64,000 nucleotides of DNA from Cymbidium sinense (Eukaryota; Streptophyta; Magnoliopsida; Asparagales; Orchidaceae), in contig CM038222.1 of the NCBI GenBank assembly GCA_021442155.1, positions 55,361,352 through 55,425,351 of the forward strand. The letters are read 5' to 3'. Position numbers and translations under genes: made by a program. The stretch's first letter is position 1. Every line of letters starts with the position of its first letter. Under the pieces are notes generated by a model that did no database searches, had not been told where the DNA came from, and was given only the letters and a program-made list of their open reading frames with translations. Shown piece by piece: positions 12,171-23,400 of this stretch.

Positions 12171-12720
12171 CCAAAACTAGAAAATTGTCTCAAAATCAAG
12201 AAACTTTCCTTGTAGGTGCTTGAGTAGCTCAAACCTCAACATCAAGGAAGGTTTGCAAGTTGCAGAGCCAACTCGGAAAGGGAGCTTCAGCTGACATGTG
12301 CCCGACAGATAGCAAAGTGGTGCAACCCGACTCAGCCTCAGTCCACCGTTGTAGCTACTATATCAATGACTACCTCTACTTCAGCTAGCTCTTCTTCTAA
12401 TATACATCTTGTATCAGTGGATGGGGAGATCAAATCCCTCAGCCCTCTTACTTTACTTGATTTCTACTATGTAACTCTTTTCAAATCCAAGAAATTAAAG
12501 AATAAAGCTAGCTTGACTTATATTTGTGTCACTTCTGATGGGTTATCCAAATCTATTCCTAATGATAACACTTCAAGTCTAAACAACAATTATAATAATT
12601 GATCTTCCTCTTTAATTGAGTTGGATTTCCTTCTAAATACTACGGGTTCACCTCTTGAGATAAACTTGGAATCATCCAATTTTGAGGGTCCCATAGGAGA
12701 AGCTATGTAGTGAGCGTGCG
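12171..12720 (+). pseudogene. gag-protease spacer of element A
   Basis: The frame open at 12366-12602 is serine- and asparagine-rich (TTSTSASSSSNIH) and has no domain I recognise. It joins the gag tail to the protease region. The 5' breakpoint of the inverted pol copy D falls just past this spacer, so D gives no second copy for comparison. It is probably a linker of the former polyprotein. Confidence 0.4.
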
Positions 12721-13520
12721 GTAATCTTCCATTACCTACCATAAGAGATCACCAAGTCAACCTCCGTGTGGCAAGGTTCTACCTCTAGGGCTGCACCTCA
12801 AGATAGAGGAAATAAGTCATTGGTTAGAGGATGAGAAGCCCCTCCATAGATGCTCCCCTTGGATATGCTTGTGGAGGATCATAGGTGGACTACAATGTCC
12901 TCTCACCTAAGAAAGTTGTCATCTAAGCTAAGCATATACGATGCTCTTATCTTATCCAAAGAGATGAGGGAATCATTAATCAAGGCTCTCTTTGATCTTA
13001 AGATATGCTTAGCTCAGCTGACTGCTATTGGTGAGGAGGCACATTATTTCAGAGAAGCTCAAGGAATCACTTTCATAGATGAAGACCTTCTTCTAGGAGA
13101 CATGGAGCACAACCGTCCCCTCTACATTATAATTGACATGGGCAGATTTAGATTTACCATAGTTCTCATTGATCTAGGTGTATTGGTAAACAATATGAGT
13201 CTAAAGACTCTTGCCTATTTGAGGATCAACATCTCCACACTCCGAGGAGACTGGATGATGTTGAGAGGATTCAATGAACAAAGCGAGGGGGCTTTAGGTT
13301 TCATAGTGTTACCTTTGGAGATAGGTATTTGGAAGACTGAAGCCAAGTTTTATATCATTGATTTGAATACTTCATTCACCAGTTTGCTCGGTAGGCTTTG
13401 GATACATCAGAATAAGATGATTCCATCCTCCCTCCATCAGTGCATCAAGTTCAGAAGGATGGGATTGAGTACTATGTCAAAGGAGATGAAAATTTTTAGT
13501 TAGAGGTTGAGATATATGAG
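12720..13520 (+). pseudogene. Aspartic protease domain remnant of element A pol
   Basis: The longest surviving frame of the element runs from 12850 to 13503 (217 codons). Its first 65 or so codons (KLSSKLSIYDALILSKEMRESL) recur in copy D at 40737-40937. Then FIDEDLLLGDMEHNRPLYI leads into the retropepsin region: VLIDLGVLVNNMSLKTL stands where active proteases have a D-S/T-G or DPGA-type triad followed by hydrophobic residues, so the catalytic glycine context is altered. FTSLLGRLWIHQNKMIPSS matches the conserved LLGRPWIH segment near the domain end, with P changed to L. The protease would cleave Gag-Pol; this copy is very unlikely to be active. Confidence 0.75.
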
Positions 13521-14398
13521 GATGCGACCTACTATCTTCCTCAAAACACCCTTTCAGTGAACTTGGACAAAATTCAAATTCAAAAGAAAAGAAAATGAAG
13601 AAAAGAAAAAAGAAAGAGAAAATGAAAATCCAAGTGAACAAGAAAGGAATTGAAGAAGAAATAGAAGCATATCACATTCCACCACAGTTCATTCCATCAT
13701 ATGGACATGTGGGTGGGATGACTCAACCTCCACTGAGAGGTAGAGAAATAGGCAATTCTAGAGGTGGAAGACCCACGGTTGGCCATCACCAATAGGGGTT
13801 ATGTTCAGTTCATAGAGTACCCTACTATTCACATAGACTTGGAATCAGCTCAGGATGAGTCTAATGTGATTAGCATACCACCAACCCTCTCGGTGGGTTT
13901 CATTGGAGGTGACACTTGAGTCGATGACGGCGCCTCGACAAAGCAAAGTATTGAATCAAATGTATGTGAAACTATCGGTGGTTAGGAACCTTAGCTCTAA
14001 CCTCACTTTCATCTCAAAAGTTGAAGGTTTAGTAGTTAAGAAGCCCTAAGTCTTCAGGATATGAAGCGAGAGATTCTTTTTTGGGATCATCATCCTCAAG
14101 TCTTGAAGTTGATGTAGAACTTGAGGAGAATTCATATAAAGAATTAATGGAATTTTTGATTTTACTCACCTTGTGTTCATAATCTTACAAAGAAGGGCTT
14201 GATTCCTTATTCATGGTCTAAGAACAGGTCAGAGTACTTCAAGAAGCTATGGAACAATACAGGCATGGATGCACAATCAAGATCAAAATTAGGATTTGGT
14301 ACAGTGGGTCCAGTCGATGATGATGATTACTGCTTAGTTATCACCAACCATCTAGAGTATGATAGGTTCTTTTTACTCTAAACCAACTCTTATGAGGA
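13521..14398 (+). pseudogene. Protease-RT linker of element A pol
   Basis: A lysine/glutamate-rich stretch (13595-13795) is followed by worn linker sequence. The short frame 14199-14381 ends in GPVDDDDYCLVITNH, which is nearly the same in copy D (GPVDDDDYYLVITNH, 39295-39726), showing it was coding in the ancestor. No catalytic domain lies here. Confidence 0.55.
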
Positions 14399-15440
14399 TG
14401 TGTATTTAGAAACTTCAAATGATCCAGAGGATCTCCAAATTGAAGATGCACTACCAAAATTTGAAGAAAATATTCATTCAACAATTGACAAGCTTAAAGA
14501 AATTAACCTTGGGATGGAAGGAAATTCACGCCCAACATACATCAGTTCGTTGCTGAATGAGGAAGAAACTAATGACTTAGTTAGGCTATTGACTTAGTTT
14601 AAGGACTATTTTGGATGCAGTTATGAAGAGAGGCCCAAATTATCTCATAATATAGCAATCCACAAACTAGCAATAGATCCTAATGCTAACCCTATCAAGC
14701 AAGCTCCTAGACGATAGAAATTGAAAAGTCATTTGAAATTGATCGATGCGATTTCATTAGAAGAAAAATACCTGTTGTTCAAGTTGAAGAAGAATGGCCA
14801 AATTTGTATTAATTTTAGGGACTTAAATAAGGCATGTCCTAAGGATGAGTTTTCTCTAAATTAATGGTGGACGTCACCTCATCTCATGCAATTTTCTCCT
14901 TCATGGACAGGTCATCTTGCTACAACCAAATCAAGATGGCCCACGAGGATGAAAGAAATACTATTTGTTGAGCCCCGATCGAAATCTATTATTATAAGGT
15001 CATACCTTTCAGCCTTAAAAATACTGGTGCTACCTACCAATGGGCCATGACTCAAATCTTCAACGAACTCATCCATCATCAAGTTGAGTGCTAAGTTGAT
15101 GATCTAGTAGTCAACAGCAGAGAAAAGGAAGACCATCTATTTGACTTTAGAGTAGTTTTTGAATGGATAATATAACCTCAAATGAATCAAGTGCATTCTA
15201 AGTAGCTTGGAAATTCCTTGGGTTTGTTCACACCGGAATAGAAATAGATCCAAAAAAGAAAAAGTTCTTAGAAATTCCACCTCCTAAAGTTTAAATTTAG
15301 ATCTTTCCTGGTTGGATATTTAAGACATTTATTTCCAACCTATCAAGATGTGATTCTCAGATTTATCTTCAAAAAAAATGCGGGATGAAGTGTCGATGCC
15401 TTTGAAGATATCAAGCAAGATTTGGTCAGCTCTAGTGCTA
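14399..15440 (+). pseudogene. Reverse transcriptase remnant of element A, catalytic Tyr codon now a stop
   Basis: RT would copy element RNA into DNA. TNDLVRLLT and FKDYFGCSYEE precede the fingers, as in Tat-lineage RTs. CINFRDLNKACPKDEF (about 14797-14850) is the conserved RT block. NTGATYQWAMTQIFNELIHHQ (about 15023-15082) precedes the catalytic box, which reads EC-stop-VDDLVV at about 15088-15111: the YVDD tyrosine codon has become TAA. Other stops (for example after LVRLLT at about 14596) and frameshifts divide the domain. Copy D on the minus strand keeps YIDD at the same place, so this loss is specific to A. Confidence 0.8.
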
Positions 15441-16500
15441 TCTGCCACTCATCCTCGCTACATTGATGACTCTCTTGCTTGGCCCAAGCCAAGGATGAAG
15501 GGAAGGAAAGTGCTCTCTACTACCTCAAGCATCATCTGGTCCCTGCTAAAGTGAACTACCCATCTATTGAGAAACATTGCCTAGCTTTGATCTTTGCATC
15601 CCAAAATTAAGGCACTCTATGCTTTCTCATAAGGTGAACTTGATTTCTAACCAATCCACTACAGATATCTCATGACACCAATATCCGATGTATGACACAT
15701 TGGTCCATGATTCTTTTGATATCACATTCACTCTCATGAAAAAGCAAGCATTTCTTAAAAAGACACCCACTACCTGCTGATTTCCTGCTTAGTGATGATC
15801 TCCTTGATGAACAAATCATGAACTTAGGGGAGGTTGACAAACACCATTAAGAGATGTATTTTGATGATGTGGCATCTTTTCATAAAGGAGAAGCACCACA
15901 ATCTACTCTTCCGTGAAAGGCGGTAGAATAGTTCTCTTAACGCACATGATGTGATGAGATTCTCCAATCCCACAACAAGCCGAGAATGAGGCTTTGATTA
16001 TCAAGAGAGTTAGTGTATGTCAAGAGCATCAACATCTTTGAGATTCTCGGGGTCATCACAAGATTGGGTCCTACAAGGTTCTCAAACCCATCCTTCGTCA
16101 TTACCGTGAGTATACCAAGAAGTTGTTGGCCCAAATCCTTGAAGTCACCATCTATATGGTTCCTCAAGCAAAGAACATAGCAGTAGATGATTTGGCCAAA
16201 CTTGCCAAAGAATTGGTATGTCCGGAAGACGATTTCATTCCAATAAGGGTCCAAAACAGACAAGTCTTATCCCTTATTGATGTTGAACTCATTGAGAGAC
16301 TTTCTCTTGAAGGGAAAGTTATCGTTGCCTATAACGACAAGGAGCTGGATTGGAGGCAACCATTCATAGGCTATTTGAACTCTTGCAAACCACCTCAAGA
16401 AAAGTCACAAGCCCATCATATGAAATAAAGAACTCTCTCCTATGCTCTAGTTGATGGCACCTTGTACCGACACCCTTTCAATCAAATATTGTTACATTGT
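15441..16500 (+). pseudogene. RNase H / second RNase H-like linker remnant of element A
   Basis: The first half is badly broken; fragments such as HPRYIDDSLAWPKPRMKG and a string of short pieces mark where RNase H would lie. From 16123 to 16428 a cleaner frame reads LAQILEVTIYMVPQAKNIAVDDLAKLAKE, which matches the RNase H C-terminal motif (P..KN..AD.L.KLA) common in plant Ty3/gypsy elements, and continues through DWRQPFIGYLNS into the integrase linker. Its aspartate survives (VDDLAKLA). RNase H would remove RNA from the hybrid during reverse transcription. Confidence 0.65.
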
Positions 16501-17546
16501 TTGGACAAACACAAATCATAGGATTATCACCGAGGTACATTAGTCTATGCGAGCAATTTAAAGATGAAGATGAAGATCAAGAGACTAGATACTATCCTTT
16601 GATGATTACAGACTGCATGGATGTAACTAAGAGATGCCATCAGTGTCATGTACACTGTGTAGTCTTACATCAACCACCCAACATTCTACACCCTACATTG
16701 GCTTCATGGCCATTTAAATATTAGGGTACCAGCATTATGGGTCTAGTCGATCCTCCTTCTTCTAAGGGTCATCGGTTCATTTTAGCTATCACTGACTACT
16801 TTTTCAAGTGGCAAAGGTAATCCCACTCAGAGAGGTCACAACTCACAATATGCTTCAATTTTTCAGAAACCACATTGTATATAAGTTCAACGTGCCTTAA
16901 CGAATTATATCAGATAATAGTACTACATTCAAAAGCACCAAGATCAACAACTTCACCAAAAGATATGGTATAGATTGGAGATACTCCACCATCTACTACC
17001 CTGAGCAAATGGCTTAGCAGAAGTAATCAACAAAACTCTCATCTAGATACTAAAGAAGATACTTGATGATAACAAGCGGTAGTGGGATGAGCAATTGGTT
17101 GAAGCCATGTGGGCCTACCGCACCACTTACTGAACTCCAACTCAATCTATCATATTTTCCTTAGTGCATGGTTTTGAAGCCGTTTTACCTTTAGGAATTC
17201 AACTCCCGTAACTAAGGATAGCATTGGGTAGCAAGATCACTAGAGAATGCAAAAAGAGAAGAGCTCAGGTTTGGAGGAGAGTCACTAGCTGCGAACCTAC
17301 AAAGCCAAAATGATTCAAGCTCACAATAAGATGGTCCACCTTAGGTCTTTCTAAGTAGGAGAACTTGTGTTAGTCCTAAGGAGACTAATTGTTGCCTGTC
17401 AAAAGATGGGAGGCAAGTTTGAACCCACTTGGGAAGGACCTATGTCATAGAGAAGGCCTACCAAAGAGGATCCTATCAGCTCAGTGATTATAAAAGGGAA
17501 CACCCAATGCTTCCAATTAATGGGCTCTATTTGAAGAAATCATAAA
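16500..17546 (+). pseudogene. Integrase remnant of element A
   Basis: Integrase would insert the element's DNA. CMDVTKRCHQCHVH (about 16617-16655) is the cysteine pair of the HHCC zinc-binding domain. GHRFILAITDYFFKWQ (about 16768-16815) carries the first catalytic aspartate of the DDE core. The second aspartate lies in ISDNSTTF (about 16910-16935), and the glutamate region is frameshifted near 17010-17035 (GLAEVINKTL). GGKFEPTWEGP (about 17410-17445) marks the end of the polyprotein. Several stops and frame changes separate these blocks. Coding similarity ends at about 17546. Confidence 0.75.
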
Positions 17547-20405
17547 ACATATTGGGAAATAATTATCAACAAAAGAATAAAATTTTGATTCCATTTCATC
17601 AAAATCTTCTCTTCTTTCGAAGCAATGTTTCTTCGTCTTATGGATCTATCATGACGTATTTAAGATAGGTGTAAGAGAACCCAAGAGGCATCATATCTCT
17701 CTTTCACAACATAAACACAATCTCCTTGGGCTATTAGAATAGGTATTAGAGAACCCAAGGAGCATCCTATTTTGATTAGCACAATTAAGTTAGGTGTAAG
17801 AAAACTCGAGTGGCATCCTTTCTTAGTGGAAATTCTCAGTTGCCATCCGTGACACCATTTCATTAAACTCCCTAAGCGTGTTTAGGGTAGGTGTGGGATG
17901 ACCCAAGTGGCATCTTATTCCCTTTAACACAAGCACAAAAACACATGCATATCTTTTATCTCGGGCTATTGGCACTCACTCATTAGGTGCTCTAGGTCGG
18001 GTCTACATGCCACCTTGCTGGTATGTCACCCCAGTGCTCACTTATTTGGAAGATCTGAGTCCCCGAGCTTTCTTCCTAACTTGACCATTACAAATTGATG
18101 AGCACCTTGTTAGTTTGGTAGGCTTCACTGCACAACCAGTAAGCTACCTCATGTTGACTTTATTTAAGAAGATTTGAGTCCCCAAGCTTTCTTCATGAAC
18201 TAACCACCATGTACTAACTAAGTCGAGTATACTTGATATTTAGGATAAGCTCCCTAGAGGCTCTTTTCCTCTTGACTAAATTTAAGTTGATATAAGTCCT
18301 CTAGCATCATTCACTCAATAGTCACCCTTAGTCGGATAGCACCTGTCAAGCCGAAGACAGACTATCCCAACAATTAGTTCTGCTATAGGAGAATGTGAGT
18401 CCCCAAGCTTTCTTCCTAGCTGATTGATGCAAATCGATAGGCACCTTAGTTGATGTTCGCTATGCTGACAGTGACTCACCCGGTGGATACACCACTCTTG
18501 GCAGATGTGAGTTCCCGTGCTTTCTCCTTGAGTTGTCCACTGAATATCTATTTGATATATGACTAGTCATGTCATCTTCTCCATAGTTTTGGATCAAGCC
18601 TTTAGTGGCCCCTCTCCCTACAGGAACTCTACTTGGATCATGTTTTTTGTGACCACATTTAGACACTATTCAGGTTACTCTTAAATTATACAGTCCCCCT
18701 TTCCTCATAGCCACCCCTGTGGTTGGAAAATTTGTTCAACGAATGCACATATTCTCTTTTGGTTCAGTAAATCTATGATAGGTCTAGGCTAATATAAGCT
18801 CGTTCTTAGTTTGATCCCATGCAAACTAACAGGGTCCACAATAAACAAACTAAACAAACAAATAAAATATATTTTCTTGAGGATTAGGAATTCAAGCCCC
18901 CAAAGGGCCCCTCTTCCCAACTAGAAATCTATCTAGGTGTCACAACTCCCATATACAAATTGCTGACCACTGAGTTGAGATAAATCTCGTCACTCACTCA
19001 GTCGCCCTGTCGCATTCAATCTATTTTTCCATAAGAAGGTTACCCTGGCAATCATTCAACTTTGGAAGATGTAAGACTATGATGCATTCTTTCTAGCATG
19101 ATTGTCACAAATCGACGGGCAGCCTAGGCCGAGTTCGATTTTTTGCCCAAAGAAACTGATCACCCTATTGGTCTTTTGTAGTGGAAGATATGAGTCAGTT
19201 TTCTCAATTGATCACAAACCAAAAGGCACTCCTTTGGTCGAGATAGTTCTCTCTAGAGAAGCTACTCTCTTGGTTAAATCAGATAGGTCTAGGCTAATAT
19301 AAGCTCCTTCTCAATGTGATCCATCGCAAACCAACAAAATACATCAAAATAATCTATGGAATGAGATTAATCTTGACTATCCTTGAGCTGATCTAAGTTT
19401 CCCAGCAGCATTCACTCAATATTCAGCCCTAGGTCAAGTTTGATTTATTTCCTCACCAACCGATCACCCCAGTGATTCCTTATTTTGGAAGATGTGAGTC
19501 CTCACACGTTCTTCCAAACTTGACCATCGCAAACCAAAAGACACCTCTTTAGTTGGGTAGTCCTACCTTGTGGTTGGTAGACTATTCACTTTGGATTGGT
19601 AAATCTGAGTTTGCCCAAGGCCTCCATGGCTCCTACTCAATGCAGTCCATCATAAACCGATCAGATTCATCAAAATAATAAAAATAACTAAAAAAATTTA
19701 AATTAATCTTGACTATCTTTGAGTCAATCTAAGTCCCCCAGAGGCATTCACTCAGTGGTCAGCCTAGGTCAGGTTCAATTTCTTTTCTTGCCAACTGATC
19801 ACCCCAGTGGTTCCTTATTTTGAAAGGTGTGAGTCCCAAGCTTTCTTCCTAACTTGACCATTGCACATCGAAAGGCATCCCTTTGGTTGGTTAGTCCTAC
19901 TATGTTTGGTAGACTACTTCTTTGGATTGGTAAATCTGAGTTAGGTTTAGGCCTCCTAGGCCCTACTCAGTACGATCCATCATAAACCAATAGGATTTAT
20001 CTCAAATTCAAAAATCTAAAATATAATAATTAAACAAATCCAATCAATCTCTCCCAGTAGAGTCAATCAAATAAAATAAGCAAAATAAACACAACTAAAC
20101 AATCAACAAATCAAATCAATTTCTCTCCCTAGTGAGATTCAAATCAAATCAAACCTCTCATCTCCTCATGTATGACTTGAACCAATTTCCCTAATGGAAG
20201 GTTCACATGCTCTATCCCTGGTGGATTCCATTTTCACTCTCTTATGTTTGTGACTTGAGTAGAGTCACATCGCTTTGGATTCCTTCTACACCTTGGGTTA
20301 GGAGTAGATCATTTCTGTTAGTGTATCGGTGTTGTTGATTGTTCCGGTCAACATCAATATGTGCGGTGTACCTTATCAGTCACGCCACACCAATTAGGCA
20401 CCCTT
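17547..20405 (+). repeat. 3' non-coding zone of element A with degenerate tandem repeats
   Basis: There is no coding signal. A block with GATGTGAGTCCCCAAGCTTT followed by CTTCCTAACTTGACCAT recurs, worn, at about 18050, 18173, 18385, 18497, 19487 and 19823. It is interspersed with a second block (TAGGTCTAGGCTAATATAAG) at about 18780 and 19285, with variants at about 19610 and 19930. A third motif (TAGGTGTAAGAGAACCC) repeats at 17660-17900. Such repeats between pol and the 3' LTR are known in Tat/Ogre-type elements. No clear polypurine tract stands just before the LTR start at 20406, so that site is eroded or atypical. Confidence 0.65.
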
Positions 20406-23400
20406 TGTTGATATCATTTTTAGGTTGAGCTCTCAACCCCTCCATCTTAGACATAGGACTTCTCTTAGACACTAAGAGTCTCTTTAGTCTTAAAAAACTT
20501 CTAGTGATTAGGTGGACACTCAACTTAACCCTAGAGACTTAGAAGAGTTAGCCAGAAAATAGTCATACCTTAGGTGAGAAAACTTTCCTATCCCTGCTTC
20601 CTCTTTCAATCTCACTTCCTTCAAGTCAAACTCCAAACCAAATCAACTTCAAACTCAAATCAATTCCAAATGATTGAAGCTCATGATTGAAATTCCAAAT
20701 TCAAAAATCCTTCCTAAGTCACTTTGATTTCATCTTATAGCCTTAGCCTAAAATCAACTCCAAATTAATTCAAATTTAAGAAATTTTCTCATAACCCATT
20801 TATATTCTCATTTATATCCACAAATATAAATGAAATATAAATTCAAATATCCAAAATCAATTCAAAACAAACTCAAATTCAATCAAAATTCAACCTAAGC
20901 CTTTCAAGTCAAATTCTTGAACTTAGCTAAATCAAATTTCAAATCAAGCCAAACCCTTAATTTTATTCATGATTCAATCAATCCTTCAATCATGCCAAAT
21001 ATAAATATAAATCATCAATCCAAAATCAATTCAAAACTCAAATCCAAATTCAACCAAAATTCAACCTAAGCCTTTCAAGTCAAATTCTTGAACTTAGCCA
21101 AATCAAATTCAAATCAAGCTAAACTCTTGATTTTTCTTCATGATTCAATCAATCCTTCAATCATGAATCCAAATATAAACATAAACTTCAATCAACAAAT
21201 AAAAAACTAATCAAACCCAAATCAAACTCATGTTCACCCTTTGAACTTGAAATTGTCAAGTGAATCAAAACCCATTTGACTTCAAATCACTTGCAAATGA
21301 ATTTATATTGCAATCATAAGTCCATATGTGAATTCAATCAAACTTGATTCAAGCCTTGATCAAGTTAATTGACCCACTTAGGCTCACTTGACCCAAAGTG
21401 ACCTAAAGTATCCCTATTGAGCCAAATTATAATCTTACCCAAATTGGATTGAACTAAGCCCAACTAATTAGTGAGCATCATCATGAGAGATCAATCACTC
21501 AAATTAGGTCAAACCAAGTCAAACCTAAGGGTTGACCAAGTCAACACTTAGCCAAAATGAAACCTAAACTAGCCAAAATCCACCATAGGCCAAATTGATT
21601 CAAACCATTGATCAAAACTCATTCATGATCAATGTTTGAACTTGGCCAAGTCATCATTTGAGCCTAACCTAGCCCAATTGGCACTTGACCCAAGTTGACC
21701 CAACTTGACCTAAAAAGTCAAAATGTATCAAAACTTGATCTATGCCAAATTGATTAAAACCAATGGGTCAAGTTCATTCCAAATCACTTGTTGAACTTGA
21801 CCAAAGCCTCAATTGGCCAACTAGACCCAACCTAGCCCAATTGACCTTGAACCCAACTTCACCTAAAAGGTCAAAATGAGCCAAATTCAAACTAAATCAA
21901 AATTGATTGGAAACAAAGACACCAATACATTTCATTTGACCAATGAAACATAAACCAACCCATGACCTAACCCAATTAGGTCAAATGAGTCAAATTGGTC
22001 AACTTGACCCATTTGACCTAAATGAAATCAAATGAACCAAATCCAAATATAAATCAAATTGAACCAAACCAATTATGCTAAAACATTTCAAATGGTCATA
22101 TGAACTTGACCCAACCCTTGGTTTGACCCAATTTGACCAATTGGTCAACTTGACTCAAGTTGACCTATTTTGACCTAAATAGGTCAACATGAGACAAATC
22201 ATATCAAACCAACTCTAAATTCATTGAAACTTGGCCCAACCCATTTTTCAATCATACTGAACATACTCAAACTTAAATCCAAGCCAAATAACCATTTTAC
22301 CCCTAGGTCATAATCAAATGGCCAATTCCACTTGAAATTTGGTCATATCCTTAGTCCACTTGGCACCTCTTAGTGGACCAAGTGGACACTAGGACATGGT
22401 GCACTTGACCCAATGGGTTTGGGTCAGCCAAACCCAAACCCAAGGTTAAAATTGACCACCACTTGAAGCACATGGGAATCACTCCCACACCTTGTTTTGT
22501 AGCACATGGCAACTTCTCCACTACCCTCCGCCAAAATGAACCATGCAACCCTAAATAACAAAACCCATAGGGTGAATTTGATCAAAATGGATTAAGCACC
22601 GACCATCCAAGGGGAGAATTACTTTTCAATTCAACACTCTCACACTCAATTGAAGCTAGAGCAATCCCAAGCTTCCTAAATCCATCTCCATCCATTTCTT
22701 AAAAAAATGGGGAGCTTCACCATTTTCAATAATCCCAATCCTCCTCTTGCAAGCACTCAGGAAACCCAAGTCATCCAAGTTCACCCAAGCTCCAATGGAA
22801 GAGGGAGGGACGATCAAGGCCATGAGCATTTGAAGTGACCTGGTCCATAGAAGATTCACTCAACCACAACAAACCTTCAAGGACTTCACTAGAAGACCTT
22901 TGGGAGAACCATTGATAGCCTCCGGTGATGTACTATTCAAAATCGAGCAAAATTTGAATTTTTCTTGGTCCTTTTCGAAGGAAAGTTTCACCCCATGAGA
23001 ATTTGACGTAGATCTTTAAATGGTGTGATTGGTGAGTTTGATCTCAATCCAGCTCAATCAGCTTGATGTTGCCAGAGAGTGGATGGTCCCTTCCCATAGA
23101 AGCGGATGGATCATACGCCCATCATGCATTTTGGATGGACATGATCCGATAGATCCCGATTCACCCCTTAAGAATTGCGATCTCAATCCAACCATGAGAT
23201 GGCGCATCACGCTGACCGGATTTTATGATAACTGCCACATGACGCTTCACCACCGATGGGATCATTATAATTAAGGATTTAATTACCTAATAAACATGGA
23301 AACTTTAAAATAACATAAAAAAAATAAAAAAAAAAAACAAAAATAATTAGAAGATAATTCAGAGGAATAAAATTATTTAATGGATTTTGAATTAAATTTT

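Noticed and set aside
20380..20405. Polypurine tract before the 3' LTR of element A
   Set aside because: The sequence before TGTTGATATC (CCAATTAGGCACCCTT) is not purine-rich, so I do not annotate one.
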